In this document: positions 10,348-21,413 of the stretch, piece by piece
Layout of the letters: every line of letters starts with the position of its first letter
How positions within the stretch are numbered: the stretch's first letter is position 1
Origin: Vandiemenella viatica
Lineage: Eukaryota; Arthropoda; Insecta; Orthoptera; Morabidae
Length of the DNA stretch: 64,000 nucleotides
Assembly (NCBI GenBank): GCA_031002005.1
Contig: JARYHS010008074.1
Coordinates: 346,666,932 to 346,730,931, forward strand
Direction: 5' to 3'
Made by a program: the position numbers and the translations under genes
Notes under the pieces: generated by a model
The model's database searches: none
Told to the model about the DNA's origin: nothing
What the model saw: only the letters and a program-made list of their open reading frames with translations

Positions 10348-11975
10348 ATGAATAAGGAAAGCAGTTTTGAAAATTGGGGGGAAGCTAGTAAAGAAGATCC
10401 CACAAGCCAGGAACCTTTGTCAGTATTTTTAAACACCAAGTTACCAATCAATGAAAGTTTGTCACCAGCTCCTGAAAGCAGTCCACCAAACTCTGAAACT
10501 TGCTCTCCAATACTCACTACAAATGCATCAATATTTGAAGCATATGAAGGTCCAGCAGATCTTGAGAAGGATAATCCAAACCTGATAGTTAAGATTTTCA
10601 CAATGTTATCAAATTTATCAACTGATATCCAAACTAAGTTTGAAATACAATCAACTGACATCCAAAATAAATTCAAAAGTCATGCAGAAGATGTCCATAA
10701 AAGGTTCAGTAATGTACTAGCAGCTCTGGAGTTAAAGTTAGAGGATAAAATAAAGGAGGAATTAAAAGGGGTGACACCGAAACTTGATGAAGTCTGCAGT
10801 GAGATAGAAAAGTGTAAAAATTCATGCCAAGTTGTTAGACAGGAGACACAGAAACAAATTGAATGTCTTGAAGTAAATGTCAGACAAAGAACTGATAGTA
10901 ATGAAAACAATATAGCAAACATCAAACAGCAAAATACTCAGTTGGGTATAAGACTTGAAGGAGTTGCAGAAAGAGTAGATGAAGTTGGTGAAAAGTATAT
11001 TAAATTGGAAGCAGCTGTAGATGAAGTTGCAATAAGCTGTGAAACATTGGATAAGCAAGTGGGGAATTTAAGTGAGGAGAGGAATAAAATTCCCAGCTTC
11101 GAGAGTCAAGTAACCAAAATTGGGGAAGAATTACAAGAAGTGAAGGGCCATCTAAAGAAATCACAGGTGCAACATGTAGTTGGTGTGGCAAACCCAATGT
11201 CCCTGGCTATACCAGAAAAAGTAGAAATACAAATTGAGAACATTAGTGACAAGGGAGGGATCCATCCCATAAATTTTATCAATAGTTTTGAGAAGTACAG
11301 GATTTTCAGAGTTTATGATGACAGTGAAAAAATGAACAGTGTATATCAAAATTTAAGGGGTAGTGCTCGAATTTGGGGAGAAAGGTAACATATGCAGAAT
11401 TCAAAGCAAGTTTCCTAAATAATTTCTGGTCAGAGGAAAGGCAACATGAAGTTAAGAGGGGTCTCTGGTATGGCAGGAAATATCAACCTGGGAGGGAATC
11501 ACTCAAAGATTTCCTTTTAAATGAAACTTCCAAATGTTATTACCTGAATAACCCACCACCTGAAAGAGAAATTGTGTTGGATGTTGCTCACAGGATGCCA
11601 GGGGAGATTCAAAAACTTTTAGTCATGCATGATGTCAGAACGATTGAGGCAGCGAGTGAGTTTGTGCACCGATATGAAACCCAGTGCGTCAGAGATAGAT
11701 TCAAGGAGAGCTACCAGAGCAGGAATCAGTTTAAAGATCAACGGGAATTCCGTCATGAAAGGCGAATGACATATGATCAGGAAAGAGGAAGAAATCAATT
11801 CCACACCAATGGAGGGGGGAGGAATTCTCCACCACATAGAAATAGTGAAAACAATGTTCGAAGAATTGGAAGAAAGGGAAGTCCTGAAGACTACTTTAGC
11901 CCAACAACGGTAGTAAGTAGTAATGATGTCACAAATGATCCTGGGCCACCGACTTTATACTTTGGCTCACCCTAA
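10348..11975 (+). pseudogene. gypsy-type Gag of element B (one frameshift)
   Basis: Two overlapping frames, 10348-11388 and 11373-11975, form one Gag with a shift near 11385. The first ~230 residues after a Ser/Pro-rich N-terminus are a long coiled coil with repeated heptads. From about 11240 the sequence enters a retrotransposon-gag (capsid-like) domain: INFINSFEKYRIF, then RGSARIWGER, then after the shift FKASFLNNFWSEERQ, GLWYGRKYQPGRESLKDFL and LVMHDVRTIEAASEFVHRYE. An Arg-rich basic tail follows, as in insect gypsy Gags that lack a zinc knuckle. No CCHC box is visible. Gag normally assembles the particle and packages element RNA. Confidence 0.8.
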
Positions 11976-12063
11976 ACATGGTAAAGTTAAAGGAAATTAT
12001 AATGTGGTGGCACTAAAGCATTTCAAGACAGTTAATGTGACATACGGTGGTGGTCCAATATAA
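11947..12063 (+). pseudogene. integrase C-terminal tail remnant of element B
   Basis: In a frame different from the Gag end, 11947-12060 reads HRLYTLAHPKHGKVKGNYNV and then VALKHF before a stop at 12061-12063. The pattern YxLxxPxxGKVKGxYNVxxLKxF resembles the end of the GPY/F module of gypsy integrases. Its place directly after Gag implies deletion of everything between gag and the integrase tail. Confidence 0.55.
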
Positions 12064-12938
12064 AGTTTCCTCCCAAATGAGTTAGTAAAAGTGGAGTAAT
12101 AAACTGTGTATGTTGCTGCGTTGCTGACTTGAAGCAGTGTTTAGTGAGTAAAAGGTGGTATGTTAACACGAGAGTCAACAATCCACATAGAATACACCTG
12201 GAGTATCGTCCAAGACAAAGAAGACATCAATCATGAGTAATAAGTGATCTGGATGTGCATCAGGAAGTGGTTCTTTATCATTATTATTATTGTTAATTGC
12301 TCCATTGTTGCTGATGAAGGACTCCATAAAAATTAATTGTAACATGACATTCCGTGATGGCACTGGAGTACAATTCGTGTTAAGTTTATTTGGATGAATA
12401 TAAATGATTTCGTATTGTGTATTTTGTGATTTAGCATAAGCAGACTACTGTTGTATCTTTGTTCTTTCTCTCCAAATATGGTAATATTCAATTTACAGAA
12501 TTTTCTTAGAGGGGAAGTGATACTTAAGTAAAAGTGACAATAGACATTTGGCATGGACAGTTAAAACTATGGTCTAGAACAATAATCGCACCACAAAAGA
12601 TGCGATTCAGATAGTAATATATTGTGTAGTTTCTTTGATATAATCTTGATGTGTTTCCCTGTCTCCTTGTGAAGCTATTTTGATGTTTACTTTTACTTAT
12701 AAATTATTTTCTATGTACCTTTTAATAAGGATATGTTTGAAAATATGTATTGAAGCCCCACACCAGTAAAGCGATATTATGTATGGTATTTAGGATAGGA
12801 ACCCGAGGTTGCAATTTGTATGTGAGTGAATGTGGAGTGAAGTCTATAGGTATTCTTGGGGAGCATTAGTCCATTGAAGAAGTTCATCATGGCCATTTTG
12901 TCTGAATATCCAAAATCTTATTTTAAACATGAGGGGGC
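12064..12938 (+). other. 3' untranslated interior of element B
   Basis: No coding stretch was recognised. It ends in the purine-rich tract before the 3' LTR at 12939. Confidence 0.5.
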
Positions 12939-13582
12939 TGTAGCATAGCCATATGATAGAGGCTGCTCCCAAAGTCGGTGGCCCGGGAGATTGAGAACCG
13001 GCTGTGCTATTTGGAATACGGCCGAGTGGATGTTAAATTTCCTGCCGGTCCGTGCGAGTACCGTGGAAGACCCCAGAGTGAATGCCGGCTACCGGAAGTC
13101 AATTAAAAACGCCCGCGAACCCAACATGTGGCACCGGCTAGTCTTCCTGGGGCAGCCGAGCTCATCTGGCACGCCACCCATGTGCGAGTTTTTCTCAAAC
13201 TCCTTTTTTTTTAAGTTGAACTATTTTCTGTTAGAGTTGTGAAAATGCGAGTGTGATTTATAAAGGATTGTTAATGTGAACCGTTTTTAACTGAGGATTC
13301 TGCAACCTTCGGGTACATACATATATTTATATATAGAATTCCGATGAAATATATGATGATGACTGGTGTGGGTAAAGATTTAGAACTCTATTAAACTTAC
13401 AAAAGTTAATTTTGTTACTTTTTTTTTTGGTGATTCTTCTTGACATGGTAAAGTGTGTTAATAAGCTGAATCACTTTTGACCGCGTCAGCAGAATTTACT
13501 GCTTCAAACATTTTCGTAAAATGTACTAAATCCCACCATCCGCTACCATTAGTGTTCTCTACCAAGAGAGAGAAATGCAACA
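12939..13582 (+). repeat. 3' LTR of element B
   Basis: 644 bp, tgtagcatag...aaatgcaaca, followed by the AGAT target duplication. It is uninterrupted and so provides the pre-insertion sequence for the pogo element in the 5' LTR. Confidence 0.9.
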
Positions 13583-13586
13583 AGAT

Positions 13587-14284
13587 GCTGCTTCAAACAA
13601 GAAAAAGCAAAGATAATTTCAGAACTAACTTATAGATCAAATGGAAGAGAAACTGTGAATAAAAACGATGTTTGTGAGCCAGAAGAGCAGGAGAAGACGT
13701 GTGTAACTGACAATAAAATTGTTAAGAAAGATACTGTAGTAAAAGAAGAAATAAGGTCAGTAGAAGAAGATGGAAGTCAGCGAGAAGCAGTGCTTGAGGT
13801 GAAAGAAACATTTCAGGAGACAGAAGCAGTGAAGCCTGAAACTTTGACAGAAGGGAACCTCACAGTGAAACATGGTATGATGGTAGATGAGTACTATTCA
13901 TTATTTAAAGCCATAAAACAGAAGGTAATTAATGGGAATAAAGAGACTATGCAGAATAGAGGATACTATGTGAAGCCTGAAGAATGGTATTTGCTGAGAA
14001 GATATGTGGAAACAAGTGGAGGAAGAAGAATGAAGGAGGAGTGGAAGAAGCGCAGGAAGAAGTTACGGTTATATGATGAAGCAAAAAATGTAAATAAGAA
14101 GAAAGGAGGAAGAAGAGAAGAAAGTTGGAAGAGACGCAGGAAGAAGTTACGGTTATATGATGAAGCAAAGAATGTAAATAAGAAGAAAGAGGGAAGAAGA
14201 GAAGAGTGTTGGAAGAAGCGTAAGAAGAAGTGGGGTTTAAAGCTGTTTGGTGAAGGAAGGAATATTGTAAAGAAAAAGAAGTAG
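13587..14284 (+). pseudogene. element A coding region, 3' part: charged, Lys/Arg-rich C-terminus
   Basis: Discounting element B and one AGAT copy, the frame that was open at 7320 continues here without a break to a TAG at 14282-14284. The first part is acidic (Glu-rich). The last ~80 residues carry three imperfect copies of a ~28-residue unit with the core WKRRRKKLRLYDEAKNVNKK, strongly basic. No enzymatic motif is visible. The basic repeats could bind nucleic acid, which is inference. Confidence 0.55.
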
Positions 14285-15083
14285 GTACATTAGGTAGAGG
14301 GGGTGAGGTACAGTCGTCAGTTGCCTCACTGCACATGATGGAAACATCCATGCATAAATTCATTAGCGTTAGGATAGGTTTAGGTTTTCAGGTTGTTTGG
14401 TCATCACAATTATTTTTTCTATAGTATTGTACAGTTGTTGTATCAAATGTCTGCGGTTGTGCGCAGATTAGCGACCCGCACACTGTTTGTTTTGGTTAGG
14501 GTATCACCGTTTTTTCTCACAGACGAAGGAGTTGGTTATTGTGACTTACCTTTTCCTTACATTAAAGTGTTAAGACGATTTAAATGTGGCGCAGCGTAAT
14601 GTCAGTTTGCTTCTTTCCACGTGTGGAGTGATCAGTGTTGGTGTACAACAGTCAGTGAATGAGGCACCTGCCTGAGCAGGGCACTGTCAGTGTCATGTCA
14701 AAGTAATCAAGGCACGATTCAGTGCATGAGCCATAAATCAGAAGAAAAAGAGAGAAAAAAAAATTGTTGTCAAAATATATTGTAACTCAATTTGTAATGT
14801 CTTGGTTAAATGTCATGTATGTAAGCAAGGACATATGGACATTGAAAGGTTTGAGGATTTGTTTCATGCTGTTTCAGTCTGTGTGTGTTGTTCTTAATAT
14901 GTATTTAATTGTGTTAGTTTAAGGGTAAGCAAGCAGCCACCCAGACTTAACTTTATGTTTCGTAAACCATTAATCTTGTATTTTGCAAAATGTTTCTATG
15001 TATATGTGAACAAAAGTGGTTTGTGATGACAAAAGTCGGTGCATTTTCCAATGCCGACTTTTGCCACATTCCAACGGTGGGGG
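14285..15083 (+). other. 3' untranslated region of element A
   Basis: Noncoding, ending in cggtggggg directly before the 3' LTR. No domain or nested element was recognised. Confidence 0.5.
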
Positions 15084-15800
15084 TGTTACATAACCGTGAA
15101 TGTTATGGATATTTTGAGTTGAGAGTGTGATCGGAGAGATATATAATGTCTTTGGTGTTGGGCGATCGCCTAGCGCTCGGTGGGAGAGTCGGTGATTGTC
15201 GACAGTGGAGTATAGAACAAACGGAGGGAGATGACCGGCTAAGGCCGCGTGCGTGTGTGCCGCGTATGTGTTGTACTGCCGCTGAATGTATGTTCCATAG
15301 TAAAGGACACGGTGTGATGTGATCTGAGGTATATGTCGAACTGTGAAGGTTGTTCTGCGAGACGTGAGTGAATATAAACTGTGTTTCATAATCTGCTACA
15401 GACTTGCACCACGGCGATTGTTTGTTAAGTAATTGCGGGACTTGTACTCACTGTTCATTCAGCTTTAACTGTACTTGAATCTGCAACTTTTCGGTGATGA
15501 AGGAGATTAGTTTTATTGTCTGGTGGCTTGCTTTTGGACTAGTTTCAGAAGAATAAATCTGTGAAAACTAGCACATGTGTGTGTATTTCTCAGTAGGATT
15601 ACTTATCTTCTGTGACTGTAATTAAAGTAGCTTAACCAATTAGTAAAGCTTACCGACTGGCGACCGCACGGCAAACGAACCTTTAATTAAAAGTAATAAG
15701 TAGTCGAGGAAAGCTTTGAACATAGTGTTAAGAAGTGTAGCTGCACAATTGCTACAACGAACTTTAAGCTACACACACATATCCCAATTACTGTGTTACA
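15084..15800 (+). repeat. 3' LTR of element A
   Basis: 717 bp, tgttacataacc...ctgtgttaca, followed by the GTAT target duplication at 15801-15804. Confidence 0.9.
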
Positions 15801-16135
15801 GTATCCTACAACCATTAAGAAGGTTTCAGTTTGAAACTGTAAGGGTTGTGTTCAGAGTTATGAATGTCAAAAGAGAACATAGCACTAGTGGAATTCATAT
15901 AGGAAGTTGATGAAGCAGTTGAGAATCTACTGCCAAAGCGTTTGGGACTGGCCAAAATGTTTTTTAACGTTTTACAATTTTACAGAATATTCTACAATGT
16001 TTGAGACTGTTGGAAAATAGATTAGAAAATATTGGCAGAATGTTCAAGAAATGAAAAACATGATTCCAGATCCTTCTGGAGCATTATCAAATGTTCTATT
16101 ATCCTGTAGTGGTGGGGATACATTAGTTTTGAAGG

Positions 16136-17287
16136 GTATATATCCCTTTGACTACCAACGGGACATATGTGTTCCATGAAATGGCATTCAGAAACGACTG
16201 GGACAATAGCGATTCTGAAAGTTATAGGATGCTCTCCCACTATTATAGAAGTGAGCATGAAACATTTAGTTCCGAATTCTGTTCTCACATGGCATCACTT
16301 ATGTTGTACTGAGAAGTACAACAATTGTTTCCAGCCAGTTGTTTTCCAGCAGTCCTGCAGAGACATGGTTCTGTGTTTATTTCATGTTGTTTTGTAAAAT
16401 AATTGTCAATTATTCGTCTCCAAGTGTATTACTTTCATCCTATCAGAACCAGGTAAGTATATTATAATATTACATAATAATTTCATCAATATTCGCTGAT
16501 GGGATATATATGTCCCACCGGTACTGGACTGAAGATTTACTTCATCCTCAAGTTTGTTTTCCCATGGTCGTTTCATGTACTTTTATGGCCACAATAAAAC
16601 TGACTCTTACCATGGGTTTTTTTTTTTAACATATTTTTGGCCCCTTGAAATGAGCAATAAAATAAAACTCTCGGACACAGAATTGCAGCGGATATTGGAG
16701 GAATCTGACTAGGAGGATCCATCAAACGAAGAATACCAGCCCAATCAGGACAACTCTGATGAGTGTGAAGGTGGAAATTCTTCTGAAAGTTCACTTGAAA
16801 ATGATCAGTCTGTTACCAAAACTAAGAACAAGGTGCATACAGAGGAAACTTCTAATTCAACGCTTGCCCATCGAAGGTACTACAAGGAGAAGATGTACAT
16901 GATGCGTGCAGAAGCAAATCGAAAAAAGGACAAAAACTGTGTCAATTACCATTCTGCAAACAATGTTTCACACCATATCACAAATAACTTCATTATAACT
17001 TTTTCATAAATACACTTGATGTAAATTTTGCCAAAATAAAAATTTTCTAGACTTTTTTTTTCCATTTCATGGTTAGAATACCACTGGGACATATTTGTCC
17101 CAAATAGTAATACCAGTGGGACATATATGTCCCAGCCCCCAAAATTGCCCCCCCACCCCCCACCTAATCACCTAATATGAACATCACCATGCAGGAACTA
17201 CTTTTACAATGCCTACCAAACATGTATATGAGGGAATTTGTTTTAATTTAAAAAAAAAAAAAAATGGTAGTCAAAGGGGATATAGAC
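16136..17287 (+). mobile_element. piggyBac-like transposon, internally deleted
   Basis: Inverted termini tatatccctttgactacca (left, about 16137-16156) and tggtagtcaaaggggatata (right, 17265-17284) bound 1.15 kb. The interior keeps the start and a basic segment of a piggyBac-like transposase. Four copies of a gggacatatatgtccc-type palindrome lie near the two ends (16160, 16501, 17086, 17118). The expected TTAA duplication is not evident, so the exact boundary or superfamily assignment may need revision. Confidence 0.6.
16650..17009 (+). pseudogene. piggyBac-like transposase remnant
   Basis: From ATG 16650 one frame runs 119 codons to TAA at 17007-17009, with a single internal TAG at codon 21. 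The N-terminus, MSNKIKLSDTELQRILEESD followed by acidic residues and an acidic Ser/Glu-rich linker, is typical of piggyBac-like transposases. It then jumps to a basic segment (HRRYYKEKMYMMRAEANRKK), and the catalytic domain is absent. Confidence 0.6.
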
Positions 17288-17489
17288 AGTGTGAAGTGCA
17301 TGTGTCAATATAATTTGTAAATTAATTAGATTGGATCAAGGAAAAGTGAATAAATTTCAGGAAAATCTTTACACGCATTAGTGATTTGATTACAGTTAAA
17401 AAGAAAGTGTTGAGTGGAATTTTATAGTGTTAAGTAATATTAACTTTTAACATGATACCAAAATGTAAAAGAGGAGGGCATTCAGCCTG

Positions 17490-18089
17490 AGGTGAACAGA
17501 GAGTCACAAATACCTTATTGAGTGAAGGAGGGTTTACACAAGTGGAACAGTAGGGATTAAACATGTTGAGTATCTTCCTAATAAAGCCTGATGATAACCT
17601 TGTGGGGAGTCAAGTAACAAAAGGAATAAGTGAGCATGAAGCAGTACTGATGGATATTAGAGAATTTAGTGAACAAATGGCCAGAATTGAAGAGGGGTAT
17701 AGGAACAGTTATTAAAAAAACACAAATTTCAGAACTAAAAAGGTATTTCAGGGATAGTTTCAGCAAATGGAAGGATAGCACTAGTAAAGTGGGAAGAATT
17801 CAGGGGGGATAGTAAAAAAGGGTAAAGAAATATTAATTCCAAAACAGAAATTGAAGATAAGTGCAGAACTTATGAGTAATAGGTAATACTTGAAACAACT
17901 AAACAAGGAATTAATATTAGCAAAGAATGTGGCCAAAGATGGGTTTACTAAGAATATTATTGGTGCAGGGGGACAACTGACTGATGCGTCTAGAAATTTC
18001 TATCACTGTATTAGAAATCTGGGAGGAAGAGAGGGTGTTGATTATAGATGGGGGTGGAGAAGAAGCAACTGAGGATTTGACCAAGGCAG
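17490..18089 (+). mobile_element. CR1-like LINE copy, endonuclease part (split by LTR)
   Basis: Plus-strand copy of the LINE at 33721-38928. It begins within the endonuclease (FLIKPDDNLVG and SEHEAVLMDIREFSE-like stretches at 17570-17670) and is open only in short pieces. It breaks at AAGGCAG (18083-18089) and resumes at 19772. Confidence 0.8.
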
Positions 18090-19771
18090 TGTAATATAAC
18101 CTAAATTTTGTCATTTAATTAACAAATTTGTTTAGAGAATGCTGAGCTAACAGCAATTCTATTGCATATTATGTTTAAGTTCATTTTCTTACAAGTTTTA
18201 AGGGTTAAGTAACAGTAAACAGTTGTATGAAGTTGTAATGTAAAGTAAATATTGCAGCTATATAGCGTTCTGCTTATTTCAGCTTAGAAAACATTGCATT
18301 CATTTTCAGAGTTACTTTAGGGCATAAGGAACAAAAGCAAGTAAGATGATTCATAGGTAGAAATTTGCACTGAGGAGATACCAGGTTTTGAAAACTGAAT
18401 TGAACACACCTTTTGTAAGTCATAAAACACGATCAAAAATTCCTGAAGCCACAGTTTTAAAGATAAGAGTTCATATCTCAAAAGATGTGTAAAATTTTAT
18501 TATACCTTATCTAAAAGTTTGAGAAAGATAGATAAAATCTAAATATTGTTTTTATAGGAAAATTATGATTTTGTCATAAACATGGTTAATATAGACTAAA
18601 TTCACAGAATGGGACTGTAATCAAATGAAAGAGCAATTTTTCCTGAGCAATGTTCACTAATTGTTATTTTAAATAATGCAGTAGTTTGACTTGAATCGAA
18701 AAAAGTAAATAAATGATAAATACTCAGAAATTGATACTTCCAGGTGCAAGACGTGATTAAACTAGATCGCCAAGGAAAAAGACAAAATTCCACACACAAT
18801 AAGAAAACTATTAAAGTATTACTGTAGTAGGATAGTATCATGACCTTCTATAGGAAATTTGATGTAGAATCATTTAAAGCACATTTCAGCTGGGTTATTT
18901 TAATGTTTCTGGAGATATCAATATTCTAAATTCAACTATTTTCCATTACACTAAGTTAGCAATTTGTAACGGGGCAGATCTATATATCAGAAGATAGAGA
19001 TAATTTATCAGATCATTTTAAAACCAGTTTCAGCTCGATACTTGAGAGACGTGAACATGTGAGACGCGAACGTGGGAGAACATTTCAAGTCCACCACAAA
19101 AATAATTTTTTATGGCTAAAATATCGAAGATACAAAAACTTGCACCAGGATCAATTTTGACATTTAGATAATGGCCTACATGCTGTAAATTTTCAAGTCG
19201 ATTGGGAATAAATTATTCCAGAATGATCCGGTGATTTTGTGGGAAACTTGGTAGCATTGTGTTTCCCAGGCCTTGGCTATAAAGGATCCTCCAGGGGGGA
19301 GGGTAGACAGTCAGTCTGTTGCGAAAGTTTGAGGTGAAGCCATGCAAGGCTTGTCAGTATTTTGGCGTAATATGTAGGGGTTAGTGTTTAAGTTTAGGCA
19401 GACATCTTTGAAATTTTTGAAAGTGTCTGCTAAAGTCGCTTCACTCTTAGATAGTTTCAGTTATGGGGCTTTGAAAGTTGACCTTGTCTTGATTTATTTA
19501 TCAAACTTGCAATCATTAGTTTCAAAAAGAAGTACTGATACTGTTAGATTGTTCAAGAATTTTGTAAATTTTTCTGAAGAATACAGTGAATTTCAAATTT
19601 ATTTTCAAGCTACAGTGGATATTGTTTTACTTCACCTACCTTTGCTAGTTAATGTTAATAACTGGATGGTGACTCATAGACAGCAGTAACAATCTACTCC
19701 AAAGGCAACATTTACAGTCAAAGCTCAGACAAAGTTTATATCCTAGCTCCGGTATGCATTTTTTCATGACA
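18090..19771 (+). mobile_element. probable solo LTR (1.68 kb)
   Basis: This interval interrupts a CR1 copy at a precisely inferable point. It starts TGTAATATAACC, very like the TGTAACATAACC start of element A, and ends TCATGACA. It is flanked by gcag (18086-18089) and gcaa (19772-19775), a one-mismatch 4-bp duplication. A TATA-like ggctataaagg lies at about 19275. An unrecognised 100-codon open frame (19384-19686, no ATG) lies near the right end, so an internally deleted element remains possible. Confidence 0.6.
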
Positions 19772-21413
19772 GCAAAATTATTAAGTAACTGATTTAAACA
19801 GACCATTAGGAACTATGATTCAGATATGGTAGGGATTAAATTGGAGAATGTTCTTATCTGTACAATTAAAAATAAGCTGACTAAAAAACTGAAATTGAAA
19901 TTCAATATGAATATATCATGTAGGAACTAAAAAATCTAAAACAGCATAAAGAAGCTGTTGCTCCAGATTTTTTAAAGATACCAGGATGTTACCTTATCTT
20001 AAAATGTTATTAAAATTGTGTACTTGGTTTTTCAGATGACTGGCAAAGTGCAATAGTAGTACCAGACCATAAATAGGGTTGAAAACTGCAGGCAATCAAT
20101 TTAACGTTAGTGGTAGGCAAAGTAATGGAGCGATCAATATGCAACCAAATCAGACATGTCTGTGAGGTGTGTAACTGGTTTTCTTGTCAGCAACATAGCT
20201 TTAGGTAAGGATATTCATGCAAATCTCAATTAGCAGGCTATATGCAAGATATTTCATATGAAATGGACAAGGGAGGTCAAATCTTTCAAAGGCTTTTGAC
20301 AGAGTGAGCCATAATAGTGTAATGAAGGTAAAAACTATTGGAGTTGATGAAAAGCTCATTTGCTGCGTAGAAGAATTCTTGAAAGGTAGAAAAAATGTTA
20401 GGGTAGGAAATGCAGTATCAAAAAATGGAAGTGAACATGGGAATTCCAAAGGGTAGCGTATTGGGACCACTGCTAATTGTTATTCTAATAAATAATTTTG
20501 TTGATGGATTAAGATCAGAATTTAGACTGTTTGCAGATGGCATAGTGTTATATAGTATGATCAAATTGATAGAAGATGTAAACAGCTTTGGGTGATCTGG
20601 AAAGGATATCTAGCTGGGTGAGTCAACATGGGATAAAGATAAATGTAAACAAGAGTTAGCTTATTAGGTGTACAGATAAAAAGCTAAATGTTGATTATGT
20701 TTGTAAATGGGGAATGAAATGCTTGTTGAAGACTGTAAATGTAAATACCATGACATAACATTTGGTAACAAATTCAATGGGCAGGACACATTAGGCAAGG
20801 AGTAGGAAAATGGTTCAAAATCCTTCACTTGTTAGAAAGAGCGATGAGAGGATATATCAGATAAGTAAGGGAAGTGGGATACAAAACTTTGGTCAGACCA
20901 TTGCTTGAATATGGTGGTGTAGTATGGGAAATACATTTTGGGTATCAAATATAGGAGTTGGAGAGGGTGTAAAGAAGGGCTGCTATATTTGCCTTTTAAA
21001 ATTTCCATAGAACACAATTAGTAACTAATATGATAAAAGAGCTGGAATGGATTTATTGCAAGACAGAAGGAGGGCAAAGAGAGTTATGGTAGTGAACAAG
21101 ATGTACAATGGTTATGCATGAAAAGATATTGGTGGGAGAATTAAGAGAGGTGCTTGGAAGGGAAAAGATAACCATGACCACAAGCAGGTACTCAATTTCT
21201 TGCATAAGGGTGTGTGAAGATTTTCTTTTTTGTGGAATTACCAAGAGAAATGATGAAAAATTACAAAAAAAAAAACACTGAAAAACAAGTTCAAATTAGT
21301 AGAGGGCAAAAGTAGGTTCGAAAAGGAAAGGAGAAAATGGGTGTGTAGGGAAATTGTTACCGGAGGGTGTGCTCCATCACAATTAAATTGAAATAAATTA
21401 AATTAAAAATTGT
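19772..21413 (+). mobile_element. CR1-like LINE copy, RT part and 3' end
   Basis: Continuation of the copy at 17490. It keeps decayed RT blocks (GIPKGSVLGPLL near 20440, FRLFADGIVLY near 20520) and the 3' terminus gtgtagggaaattgttaccg, ending in a repeated attaaattaaa tail. The FADD catalytic pair reads FADG here, and there are many frameshifts, so it is inactive. Confidence 0.85.

Larger units (their letters stand above)
7321..13582 (+). mobile_element. LTR retrotransposon B (gypsy-type, pol-less), inserted in element A
   Basis: Its LTRs are 7321-10002 (~630 bp once the pogo insertion is removed) and 12939-13582 (644 bp), both starting TGTAGCATAG and ending GCAACA. The target duplication AGAT lies at 7317-7320 and 13583-13586. 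A primer-binding-site-like TGGCTACC starts at 10003, and a polypurine gaggggg at 12931-12937 precedes the 3' LTR. The interior carries a gypsy-type gag and an integrase-tail-like end, with protease, reverse transcriptase and RNase H missing. Confidence 0.92.
4353..15800 (+). mobile_element. LTR retrotransposon A (gypsy-type, pol-less), host of nested insertions
   Basis: Two long terminal repeats, 4353-5070 and 15084-15800, start TGT and end ACA and are about 95% alike by eye. The 4-bp direct repeat GTAT flanks the element at 4349-4352 and 15801-15804, as expected for gypsy-type integrases. A primer-binding-site-like TGGCTCAACG follows the 5' LTR directly, and a purine-rich cggtggggg precedes the 3' LTR. 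Once element B and its 4-bp target duplication are discounted, the interior is ~3.75 kb and encodes one decayed reading frame (6064-7320, resuming at 13587-14284). No protease, reverse transcriptase or RNase H motif is visible, so A was mobilised by another element if at all. Confidence 0.9.
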
